Source: Motacilla alba alba
Taxonomy: Eukaryota > Chordata > Aves > Passeriformes > Motacillidae
Reading direction: 5' to 3'
Assembly: GCF_015832195.1 (NCBI RefSeq)
Contig: NC_052018.1
Location: 113,679,966 to 113,743,965 of the forward strand
DNA: 64,000 nt
Of the stretch, positions 45,621 through 55,765 are shown piece after piece. The notes under the pieces are model-generated. The model had not been told where the DNA came from and did no database searches. It was given only the letters and a program-made list of their open reading frames with translations. Position numbers and translations under genes: made by a program. Numbering within the stretch: the first letter of the stretch is position 1; every line of letters starts with the position of its first letter.

Positions 45621-46184
45621 CTGGGTTGGAAAATGCTCCTGGTGGTGTGTGAGATTCCAGATGTGTGTCCACCTTCACAGGGCCGGCAGCTGGCTCTGTG
45701 CAGGGCTGTTTCGCACCGCAGGTCTCTGCTGTGCTCTGCTCCACAACCACAATTCATCCCCGAGAGCCGAGGAGGCAGCGGCGCCAAGAGGACACCAGAT
45801 AATCTGAAATGGATCTACCTTTATGAGAAGACCAGTGAAGGATGTGCAGAGGAAAGAACTCCAAAAGTAATTCCCCATTTCTCATCTAACGGCTTTAATT
45901 GACCTGAACAGTTGTGCTCAGGAGCCGTGCGTAGTTCAGGGACCGGCTCGATGGCACTCTTCCTGCTGCCAGGAGAGTGGGAGCATGACAGTTCAGTTAT
46001 TGCTGTGCATTGTTAATGTGGTTGATCTTGGTCCTGCTCCAAGAGAACCACTAAGCAATCATGGAAAATGAAGGGTAACACATTTTTAGAAGGATTCTGG
46101 ATAATTTTGGCTATAAAACAGGCTGCATAATCTTGGCAAAAAGTGGATGAATTCATTATCTGCAAATAGTGGAAAATATTATAA
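45621..46184. other. Island shore, no gene seen
   Basis: CpG density falls quickly after 45620. The plus-strand frame begun in the island (45366-45902) continues open to 45902 but encodes no recognisable domain. Sequence from 45990 is ordinary and AT-rich. Confidence 0.5.
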
Positions 46185-46679
46185 ATGGCAGTAAATGAAA
46201 TAAATGGGTGTTTCCACTGTAATATGCTATTCTCTGAGCCACCCAGAAAGAATACAGCTTGGTTTACTGGGTGGGTAGTCCTAGATGAAGTGAAAGATCA
46301 TGTTCGTATGCTCAAATACTTGTTTGGGAGTGAAATATTTTATGCCTTTGTTGCAGAGGGAAATCTATACATTTTACATTTAAGAGGCCGTATTTTATGG
46401 CCACATATGGATGCTGGAGTGAAGTTGAAGTTCTATATGTGCTGTATATCTGTTTGCATTCCTCAGCTAACCACATTTTTATTTGCTCTACTACACCTTC
46501 AGGGTTTGGAGACCTCAGTAACTCCTCTAATGGAAAGTCACCGACCCTCCTTATATGAAGAAATTGATCTTCTGTATGTTTTGAATTTGTTTATGGGCCA
46601 ACACTCCTGCTGTGAACACATGGAATTAAAGTCCTGGCAAGGTTTAGTAGAAAAACAATTGATGTCCACTAAGGAATAG
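46185..46679 (+). other. Orphan 164-codon open frame
   Basis: An ATG-started frame of 164 codons in AT-rich sequence, where I estimate about 6% of random codons would be stops; an opening this long is unusual but not impossible in 64 kb on six frames. The predicted peptide is mixed in composition, with a hydrophobic Cys-containing segment near residues 80-105, and is not low-complexity. I recognise no domain, signal peptide or family. No Kozak context or splice signals clearly support it. It begins about 560 bp beyond the CpG-island-like block, on the plus strand. It could be a decayed repeat or gene fragment, a de novo ORF or chance. Confidence 0.15.
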
Positions 46680-46837
46680 GATCTGGCTGGATGCTCTTCA
46701 TTCCCGCTCGTTTGGTCTCAGGATATATCCTCCTTTTTGAGACTCCCTTCATGACAAAGTTCACGTGTATCTTTGAGCAGTCCCAGCATCACTTGTAGGC
46801 CTGAGGTTAGTCCTGTCTGAGGCTGCTTTGCTGGATA

Positions 46838-46906
46838 ATCACAGAATAACTAGGTTGGAAGAGACCTTCAAGATCATCAAGTCCAACCCATGCCCCAAAC
46901 ACCTTC
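46838..46906 (-). mobile_element. CR1 3'-end remnant, minus strand
   Basis: 'atcacagaataactaggttgg', 'agagaccttcaagatcatc', 'aagtccaacccatgcccc' match the antisense beginning of a bird CR1 subfamily. Only about 70 bp survive. The AT-rich inverted-repeat array starts about 90 bp further on. Confidence 0.8.
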
Positions 46907-46998
46907 TCCTTTAGGCCAAACGGACTTTCTCTTTGGCAGCCATGGTGAGGGCAGTGGCCTTGGGGGGAGGCTGAAGCCGTGGGATGAAAGCCCAGGGC

Positions 46999-47168
46999 TT
47001 ATTATTATTTAGGAATTTATTATTATTATTTAGGAATTTATTTCCTAAATAATTTATTTAGTAAATTAATTATTATTTATTTCCTAAATAATAATTATTT
47101 AGGAAATTAAAAATCCTATTATTTCCTAAATAATTAGGAAATTATTTATTTCCCTAATAATTCAGGGA
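46999..47168. repeat. AT-rich array of overlapping inverted repeats (TTTCCTAAATAAT unit)
   Basis: It starts with two about 21-bp tandem copies of a unit like ttattattatttaggaattt. It then passes through alternating tttcctaaataat and attatttaggaaa. Arms at 47080-47092 and 47094-47106 are perfect over 13 bp with a one-base centre. A further near-palindrome lies at 47122-47141 and another at 47134-47157. The whole is about 80% A+T. It looks like a microsatellite grown by inverted duplication, able to extrude cruciforms. No ORF or known transposon termini. Confidence 0.85.
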
Positions 47169-48040
47169 AAGCAATCCCACAGTGTGTCATTCTCCCCAGC
47201 AAGGTCCAGGTCTACCTGCTCACCTCATAATGCCACCAGGTAGCCCCAGTGGCTTTAGTGGGAGCCAGCACCAAGGGTGTATGGGCTGGCTGAGCCACGT
47301 TTTGGTTATTAACACCCAGAGCCTTTGTCAAACAGCCCTTGGTTCTGTCCTTTGGCCTTGCAGTCAGGTACAACGACAGGGTGACCACCCCTGCTGATTA
47401 AAGGCTTGTTTTGTTATACCATTTGTAGATTGTTGTTTTTACTTCTTAATCAGATGGTTATCGTTCCAGCTGATACTTCTGCTTCCTCCTGTGCTGCCTA
47501 AAGAAGAGTTGCCTCCATGGTGCCTGCATTATACCTGTTAGGGAAGGCGTTCCCTCAGACACTTGGATAACATCGTGGACATGGCCACAGCAGATGAGCC
47601 TCCCCTTTTCCCAGGAGCAAACACTATTACAGTTTACTGTTTTGCAAAGAAAAGGTTGCACACAGAAACAAACAACTGTTTGCACCCATGTTCACATCTG
47701 GCTCTTTGTAGACAGGCATATACTTTTATATGTGCATATGTATATTGTAAGTTTGCGCACATGTATATTTGAGTGTGTATATCTAGGTGATTTTAATTAG
47801 GTAAGCTTAAGAGGCTCTCACTGGCTTCAGAGTTATTACTAGCTCTACTGGTATTTTCACTTCAAGGATGGTTTAAATGTATGGCCACTGCTTGTGTACA
47901 TTCACGTACTGCGCTATGCATGGACAGATCTCTGTTCTCATGCCATGTCTGCTTTTGCAACCTCGGTTCTGCATTTATAAACAGCTGCACTCATAATCCT
48001 GCAAGTACAAATAATTGCAACTAAAGAGGTGAACATTTAT
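47169..48040. other. Non-coding stretch, no gene seen
   Basis: Includes an alternating TA/TG patch at 47718-47785 (tatatgtgcatatgtatattg) and short frames under 80 codons. No repeat family recognised. Confidence 0.55.
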
Positions 48041-48136
48041 AGCTGGCCTTTTCAAAGGAGTCTAAGGGAGTTAAGTACCCAAATCTCATTGAATTTGGTT
48101 ACCTAATTCCTGTGGCTTCTTTGAAAATTCCAGCCT
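48041..48136. repeat. Old hairpin repeat with 44-bp imperfect inverted arms
   Basis: Left arm 48041-48084 begins agctggccttttcaaagg and ends agtacccaaat. Right arm 48093-48136 begins atttggttacctaattcc and ends tttgaaaattccagcct. The arms pair over most of their length across an 8-base centre. From memory this is a decayed member of a sauropsid palindromic repeat ('ttttcaaaggagcctaaggg...cccttaggctcctttgaaaa'). I cannot give its database name. It is non-autonomous and non-coding, possibly a MITE-like relic. Confidence 0.65.
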
Positions 48137-49534
48137 TAATTAACTAATTCAATCAACTATCTGTGAACCAAGTGGAGACATAACATGCTAAATCCAGTCA
48201 GTTTGGGTTGCACAGGAGCTACCTGAACACTTTTCAACTGAAACTTGAAAGGATTCGTTGTTGGCAAACGTGATCCAGTAATTTCAGTGGAACAAACTGC
48301 AATGTGTAACTTCAGCACGGCTATCCATCCTCTTTTCAGTGTGGCCCTCAGGGTCCTAAAGCTGGCTGCTTTGTGTTTAGATTTACTGGAAAGGGTGGAT
48401 GGTAACTTCACAGGCTTTCTTCAGGCACCATCTCCACCTTTAGATGCTCCAGGGAATTCTTCCTGAGACTGCAGGAATGATGACTCCTGAGAAAGTTCCC
48501 ATGCTGGACAAACACTCAGCCATATCTGTGGCACTTTGTGGTCTGTGCCTTGGTGACACCTTAATCCATGGGGAGACTTCTGTGTTTAAGCAGATTGGTG
48601 TTCAAGGAAAAAGCAAACAGCAAAGAAAAAAACACGGCATGAAAAGCTTCTGAGTCTGCACGTTACCCTCACCAATACTTACTTCTATGCCATAATAGCT
48701 TTGCCTTCTTGCATCTTTTATATTTTTTTTTAATCCGTGCTTCAAAAATCTTTGATGTGGGTTTGTTTTTTTTTAATTTTCTTCTTTGAAAGCCTATTTT
48801 GCTAAGTATGGAAAGCCACAGTTTTAACAGTTCCCCTGTTTGTTCAGAAATAGTATCATTCATATTTGGCATCAGAAGGAAGACTACGCTGAAGCCCAAA
48901 TTTACTCCTATTAAATTAAACCTAATTGAAAAAAGGCAAAGACATTCATTAACTAGTTAAACAAACGGTATTAAATTTACTTTTTTATTTAAGAGAAGAA
49001 AGAAGACATCTTTAACTGGAGAAACACAAATGGAAGAGTAGCTATTAAAACATGTGATGGAAGAAGAACACGTTGCTGAAAACTTAAGAAGAAACCACAG
49101 ACGTGTATAACAATAAAAGAAATGTACCTTCTTGGCCATTTCTCTTCTCTGTTATTGTGTCAGATGTTTCTGATTTGAATAAGAGCTTTCCTTCATGTCC
49201 CTGAGCTTCTCCTTCCATTTGACTTTACGCTGAAGTCATAAACCTGTTGTCATGGGAACAACTGTGACATCACAGGTGGAGCATTAACTTCACCACAGGG
49301 CAAAATAAATGAGTGTGATGGCCTGCGAGGAGAGAGAACCTTTGTCTGAGCCAAAAGCCAAGCTTATCCAGTCTTGGCCCAGAGCCCGGTACCCCCAGAG
49401 CCCTCAGTGGATCCCAGCCCTGCGCTGTAGGCACAGAACAAACGGCTCCTCTTTGCAAGGACCCTCTCTGGGAGCTGAGCGAGGCTCTCTGGGGACAGGA
49501 CATGGCGCAGAAGAAAGGAAGCATTATCAGCTGG
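48137..49534. other. Non-coding stretch, AT-rich
   Basis: No gene recognised. T-rich and A-rich runs occur near 48718-48785. The RFX/CRE-like composite site at 49246-49272 is described separately. Frames under 110 codons occur on both strands together around 49270-49640. Confidence 0.5.
49246..49272. promoter_or_regulatory. RFX X-box palindrome adjoining a CRE-like site
   Basis: Seen: gttgtcatgggaacaac at 49246-49262 is an inverted repeat that fits the RFX X-box pattern GTTRYCATGRYAAC very closely. Two bases on, TGACATCA (49265-49272) differs from the CRE TGACGTCA by one transition. Known: RFX factors control ciliary and neuronal genes, and an X box next to a CRE-like X2 box is the arrangement in MHC class II-type promoters. 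No matching Y box is identified nearby, so an enhancer or ciliary-gene type element is the likelier reading. Binding is inferred. Confidence 0.4.
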
Positions 49535-49640
49535 GCTTCAGGATTGGAAAACCAAGGAAGAGAGAGAATAAGCAACTTTACCTCAGGTCACAGGGAGGAT
49601 TTGATGCAGAGCCCAGAACTGTTCTCCGATAACTCAGCAA
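49535..49640 (-). mobile_element. Old SINE-like tail (MIR/CORE type), minus strand
   Basis: 'ggattggaaaaccaagg', 'agagagagaataagcaact', 'ttacctcaggtcacaggg', 'tgatgcagagcccagaactg' follow the antisense order of the MIR-type conserved tail ('gaggaaactgaggcacagag', 'ttaagtgacttgcccaagg', 'tcacacag', 'cagagctgggatt'). Divergence is high. The overlapping short frames are repeat-derived. Confidence 0.45.
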
Positions 49641-52600
49641 GAGCTGCTGGAGATGCTGAAATGCAGGAGTCAGAGCCTGTTCCTACATATCAGTTCCTGG
49701 AAGTCTTTCCCAAGCTCTCTTCAAAACTGACAAAATATGCAAAAGGCAATAGAGCTTGGGACAAGTTGAAACATCGCTGCAAGCCTTTCAAATAGTTCAA
49801 AATGTCTTTGCCCTCTAGGAAAGTTTGTTTTAGGAATCTTCTCCACCACATGTGGGATGAAGTCTTCCATGGCAGCATTCCCATGTTCTTCCATGGGCCC
49901 AGGATTCCGTCTGTGGCTTTTAAGGAGCAATAACCCAACACCTTGAGTTGCATTCAAATGTAAAGAAGGAGCAGATCTGTTACAGAGCATAAATATAGCA
50001 GCTGTTACGGCCAAGCTGGCCAACTAAATGGTCTCAGCAATTCCTGTGTTTAGCTGGCACTCTGCTAATGACCTCAAGAAGTTCATCTGAATCTTTGCTG
50101 CTGCTATAAAGGGGTGACATTGATCCCTCACAGGTTTCACGTGTCACAGGTGGCCTGTGTTGAGGATAGGCACAGGCAGTGGAGTACTCTGAAGCAGCAC
50201 GAACTCTGCTTGCTCCGTATTTTCAGTCAGAAGTCACTGTTTGGATGTTGGCCCACCAGCTTGTCCAGCTTCTGGGTTGTAGCTGGCCGAGGTGCTTGGT
50301 CAGATGCTCCACTGAAGTCAGCGTAAGGGCAGTGACCCCACTAGATCAGGGATTTTTGCCCCCATCCTGCCCCCACAGACACACGAAGCCTGCAGCTTTG
50401 CAGGAGTTAGGTGGAAGGGTGCCACGCCACACCCGTGGAGCTGAACCTCTGTTGATTTAATGAGAGCTGTGTGGCTGAATCCCACGCAGCTCTCAAACTG
50501 GAGGGGTTAATTCCATTTTGCTTTTCGCCTGTTAGTCTGTGGTTGAGAAAAACAAAACTCCCATGTGTTTTAAATTGTTTTAACTGATAAGTCTGGCCAG
50601 CAATTGAGAGTAAATCACAGTATCAGTGCACACCCACAACCTAGTTTGATATACGTCTACATTTTAAAGTGACTTCAGTGAGTCATGAGAACAGTTTTAA
50701 TTAAAAGGATTGGAAATGTCAGAAATTTCTTGAATCTTTTACAAAAGAAAGATCCCTCCGCTACACTTCTGTGGATAATAAACAACTGTGATTCGTGTAG
50801 TGGGATCTGAAGGAGAGTTTATCTTCTGCAGCGTAATTTTCTGCTTTAAATACTCAAGTTTTATTAAGATACAGAAAATTTAAACCTGATATTTGTATCG
50901 CAGTAATTGTCTTATCATCTTAAGTTGTCAACCTTTGTGACTGCCAGAGCCCTTATATTAGAAGAGGCTTGTGCAACACATGACAGAAAACTAAAGGCAC
51001 GTCAAAAACCAATCAGAGTATCACAGTCCTTCAGGCCAAACCACACATTCATTAATCTGGCTAAAGTCTTTGGGAAGGTGTGTACAGCATTGAATTGGTG
51101 AAAGCTGGAAAGTCGTGTTAATTCTCAATCAAACAACAATACAATCCTATTGTTCAAGCTCTAAATTCTCACTGGGGCCACCCTGTCAAAATATGGTAGT
51201 TAGTCATTTGCCATGACATGTCAAACAGTGAGAAGTATCAATCAAAAAACCCAATAAATACTATAAAAACGTGGTGTTATTAGACAATCAGCAGAAAAGG
51301 GAAAGAAATTTATTAAAAACTAGTTTACATGTGCAAAACTGAGTTTGAGTTGAGTTGTATCCACAATTCATTTGTATTTGAGTTCTGCAATATTTAGTGC
51401 CCAGTGTTTGCCAAGGAAAATATTTATCAGAAGGAAATAAAACTAAAAATTTTATTTTTTAAATTACAATTTTTGAACTAAAAAATCTTAACCAAAATCC
51501 AACCAGCAGATCTATTTGATTTTAATATTCCACACGTGGACTTTTAAACTTACATGCATATTGCTTACCTATGTGGACAAAACGGATCTCTAGAATCAGA
51601 ATGGATCAGGACAACATTAGAGAAGGAATACTGAACTTCCAGGCTTAACAGGAAATATCTGACTGTAAAGACAGGGACGAGCCCTCTGTGGGAATTGAAC
51701 TGCTTCGTGTTGCAGCAACTGAGGCCTTATCAGTTCCTCAGGATGATCTGGTGCTGACCCCATCTACGAGGGGTATAGCATGCCGAGCAGATTGGGTCAA
51801 ATCCTATGGGGCAGCTGAACTGTTCTTAAAGAATTCCCTCTGGAAACAAACTGTCCCAGGCAATTCTGGTCATTGCCAGCTACTGCTGTAGTAAGGTGAG
51901 GTACTGCAAAGAAGTGTTTGTCAGAGAAACTTAGAATTTCCACATGCTAATGAGAAAGATGCAATAAAAACTGGAAACAAACACCATGTGAAAGTTTAAA
52001 GGGAGAAACACTATTATGAGTTTATTTGCTCGTCTCTAATTAAGACTTACTTTTTCCTGCAGCAATGATTCTTTCTTTAACATGCATAATCATTGTACTG
52101 TGTAATGCATTTTCTAGGGTGTGGTGATATTCCTTGTCAGCTATGAGAGCAGTGCCAGCAGGAGCAGCCACCTAACACCATTGGAACTAGTAAAGAGTTG
52201 TGTTTTCTCCACTCCTTATATGACCTGCAAAACTGTGTGAAAGATCAGCATAAAGAAGTACTGAACCAGTTCAAAGGGAAAATCTGCTTTGGTTCTGTTG
52301 GCTTTTGGGAAATGTAGCTTTTTTTTTCCTGGAAAGCTGGACTGATTATACACCCACATCTCTGTAGCCAGCCCTTCAGACCAAACATTTTCTCTGTGTG
52401 CCTGTCCCCAAAGTATGTTAATTTTATTACTAAAGTTAACCAGATATGTCTCAACTTGAGGGATTTTGCAATCAGTTCCTATAGAAGCATCTGTGGACTG
52501 GACATAAATGAGAACATTGCCAGTTGGACAGGGGAGAGAAGAGTGGGGAAATATTTCTTCTGTGTCAAGAGCAGCTCTCCTCTGCTCGATTTCCTTTCCT

Positions 52601-53619
52601 AGTCTTTACAGAGGAGCTAGAGGAGTCTCTGTATTTCATCATTGATGTGTACTGGGGAAAAGGATTCTCCAGAAATTTAACATTTTTGCTAAAAACTTTT
52701 ATGGCTTGGAGCATCTGATGGCAATATTCACGAGAGCCAAAAAACTCATCTCTTGCATGCAAGTGATTGTGCTGACAGGTATGATGTCCACGACGTCCAA
52801 CCCAAAGGTTATGATTTCTGTAGGAAAAGCAGTATATTTCCATGATTGTGCTGTCTGAGGACCTTAGCATGCAGGACTGTGCAGTCACAGCAGCTGAGAC
52901 CAGGCAGTTACTAGGTACAGCTTCAGATCTTGGATTTGCACATAGCCACAAGAAAACCATTTTACTTTTGTTTGCCATTTTCTGAAATGGAAGCAAGTAT
53001 TGCATTCCCAGCTTCTTGCTGGTGCCACAGATTTATCTTGGTTCATCCTGGGGTTATAAGGCCCCACCTAAGATATCTGGCCTATAGCCAGTGCTAGAGG
53101 GGAGCTGTAGAGAAAATCTCAGGAGCCTTCTTGAGGTGCTTTTTTTTTTTTTTCTTTGCAGGCAGAGAGTCAAATAAATACACAGGATCCCAAACAATGT
53201 GCTGAAGGCTGGTTTGGGGCACCAAAAATTACCTGATGGCTCAAAGGCAGCAATTTTCAAAATACAGATCCTGAGAGGAAATCCTGGGGTTTTAGTCCCA
53301 TGCTGAAAGGTGATCTGGTAAATGACACTTGGAGGGAAGACTGAACAGAACATTTTAAAAAGCCATACTGGAAGTCTTGGCTTTCAGGGAGAAACTTTAG
53401 GCCCTGGGAATAAGCCTGGCTGACTTTAACAGTTTTGCTAAATAAGAGAACTAAACAGAGGGACTAAAATTCTTTGGCTTTCAGACTGGCGTATAATTTA
53501 AAAGAGTAATTTGGCTCTGTCTTGTTTTACAAGCAAAAGAGCGGCTGTTGTCACATTCAAATGCTATTTTTAAGGAACATGGAATAACTCAATTTCTCTC
53601 CTTTTCATTGCTTTTTTAG
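49641..53619. other. Non-coding stretch with one good hairpin
   Basis: No gene recognised. A stem with 13 of 14 paired bases lies at 50461-50495. A/T-rich sequence at 51440-51500 resembles matrix-attachment-type DNA. A donor-like ATAG|GTAAGC on the minus strand near 51567 lacks a persuasive partner. A 146-codon minus-strand frame at 52565-53005 shows no domain. A 14-base T run lies at 53140-53153. Confidence 0.5.
50461..50495. other. Strong short hairpin
   Basis: tgagagctgtgtgg (50461-50474) and ccacgcagctctca (50482-50495) pair at 13 of 14 positions (the other a G.T type pair) across a 7-base loop. It is too short for a canonical pre-miRNA and has no terminator role in a vertebrate. It may be the remnant of an old palindromic repeat, since nearby sequence (ctccactgaagtcagcg) is reminiscent of one. 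Confidence 0.8.
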
Positions 53620-53769
53620 CAAAACCAGTTTCATAGGGCTTCTGTAGTGCCTGAGCTGGAGTGAGCCAGTAAAGACTGACCACGGTTTGACTACCACAAA
53701 CTGTATTGACACACTGCACTGTGGAGAGCTTGGTAAGCTAGGGTTTAAAGGCTCGTGGAAATTTTCAAG
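53620..53769 (+). other. Non-coding exon candidate with excellent splice sites, plus strand
   Basis: A near-ideal acceptor (ctctccttttcattgctttttt then AG, ending at 53619) opens the segment. Two donors follow: GCTTG|GTAAGC after 53732 and TTCAAG|GTAAGA after 53769. All three plus frames are closed within the segment, so if spliced in it would be an untranslated or long non-coding RNA exon. Its strand would suit a plus-strand transcript from the CpG-island-like block about 8 kb upstream, but nothing in the sequence proves the link. A coincidental motif combination remains possible. Confidence 0.28.
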
Positions 53770-55689
53770 GTAAGAAAGGCTGTAGTTTGGAAGAAGCATT
53801 ACTGCTTTTGACTGACATCCAGTTTGGACATTTCTAATACAAAATCAAAGTACCTGTAAATGGTTTTGTTCACCAATGTGTGTTTAAAATTCACTCCGCC
53901 TTTCCTATGAAATAGTTTTTATGTGTAGAAAGTCCCTAAAAGGCTGTGAGTCAAAAAACCCAAACAAACACCCCGAAAGGTTTATTTCCTTGTTTGTTAC
54001 TGTATAGAAGGAAGGAATTAGCTAAACACATAATGAAAGACTTAGAAGGAAACTCCACAACACTCAAGCTTCATACCCAAATAGCAACAAAAACAGTGAC
54101 ACCCACAATGAGGACTGATCAGTTATCATCTCTGGTTTATTCTTTTGATAAATGCACAGTTCAGGGATGGATGTCTGTTGCTCCAGGAACAATTACCTGT
54201 GCAGGCATGGGAAACCCTTCTTCTTGGAAGTCAGATAATAATTTCGGTTTTCCCATGAAGAGGAAGCCTTTGCTGCGTGTTCTCAGAGCTGGGATGGGGA
54301 GGATCAGGTGACAGTTCCCTCTGTTGACACAATCCTTGGACATGTCATTTAAGGGCTGTCTGGAAGCTGCTTTGCATGAATGTAAATCAGGAGTTGCCTC
54401 CAATGAAACACAAGAAGCAAGCGTTGTATAAACAGCCTGTCTTTTTCCCCTACATCGATTTTCTGTCTGTAAAGGGGGGGGGTATTCATGTTTCTCTTCT
54501 TCAATGGGTTCTTGATTGCTTGTGCAGAAGGGAAATGCTATGGTGATAATCTTCAAAACAAAGCCTACAGCCATTTCCACTTTTTTTGTTATCATGCTAA
54601 TGGACTTATTTCATTACTTTGTGTAATGAGAAGTTTCCCCTGGCTGTTTTAGCCATAATTAATCACAGCATTTCTGGCTTATAAACCACTTCCTTCATAT
54701 GTTTAGCTGTTCATTATTGCCCTTTAGTCAGTTCCATACAAGCTTTAAATTCTGGGTAAGTCAATGATTTTTTTGTTTAGCTAAAGGTATGCTTAGACCA
54801 ACGCCCTGAACTCCACAGAGACACCATCCCAAATTAATTCTCCAGGTTGCAGCTGCATGATCTTGCTAAAGAAGTGAGTAATATTTTGACATTTAATATT
54901 AAATGAGTTATCTTTGAAAAATGCTTCCCTGCCCCTAGTGTACCTCAGGCAAATGGAAACATGCTTAACGTGCATAATGAAACCTTGGTAATGGAAAAAA
55001 TGGGAAGCTGAGATGATCTATCAGCATCTAGAATCTGCAGGACATAAAAACTGATGGCAAAATGATGGTAAGGTTAAAACATAAAGTAATCAAATTAATT
55101 GCACTCAAGTGGAGTCCCCTTAACAATACAACTGTAATTATTCTTAAACCCCTGCAAGCCTATTAAAAAATTTGGCAAGTGTTTGATTTTTCAGCTTTGG
55201 AAATTAGTTTGTCATAATTTCAGTGGTACTGAGCATGCTAGATTTTCCAGCAACTGACTTCAGAGAGAATTTTGCACTCTTCAATTCCTTTTCTTCGAAA
55301 GAGCACTTCCTGTTCCTGGGATGATCTCTTCCTACACTGGCCTCCAGATTGTACCTTTAATTCCAAAATTTGCTCTTAATTTAAAAACCCCATAAAATAA
55401 GCAATTTGCTGATGTTGCTAGAGGGGTTTTCTGGAATTGCAAGCCCAGAGATTGTGGTGGTAAGAGTTTGAACCTCATCGCTTATCTGCCAAGTGTTTGG
55501 TTTAAAAGGCAGAGGTGATGGGAAGTAAGCATATAAACAATTTTTCTGAAGCACAGAACATCATCACTCCTCGAGGACATTTTGCATCACTCACTAGCTG
55601 TGAGCAATTTGGCTTTCCCAAGCCCTTGCCAGCCAAGCCTTTGTGCCACCCCACGCCAGCATTTGTCTGCACCTCTATCTGGCTGTACC
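53770..55689. other. Non-coding stretch, no gene seen
   Basis: Includes an inverted cattac/gtaatg pair at 54612-54628 within a homeodomain-type patch (agccataattaatcacagc near 54650), and a G run of nine at about 54474-54482. Frames up to 144 codons (54161-54595, minus) have no recognisable domain. Confidence 0.5.
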
Positions 55690-55765
55690 CACACCCGGCG
55701 GTGCCGCGCTTCCGCCGAAGAGCGGTGCCGCGTGTGCGCGTGCCTGACTCGCACACACCTGCGAT
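55690..55765. promoter_or_regulatory. Small CpG cluster with 24-bp spaced direct repeat
   Basis: About 13 CpGs in 76 bp, much denser than the surroundings but too short for a standard CpG island. gcggtgccgcg occurs at 55698-55708 and again at 55722-55732. tgtgcgcgtgcc resembles an NRF1-type core. It may be a small unmethylated element, a remnant of a larger island, or a local duplication. Confidence 0.3.

Noticed and set aside
45366..45902. 178-codon ORF starting in the CpG block as the gene of that promoter
   Set aside because: GC-rich DNA opens frames in several registers on both strands here; the peptide is Ala/Pro/Ser/Arg-rich at first and then nondescript.
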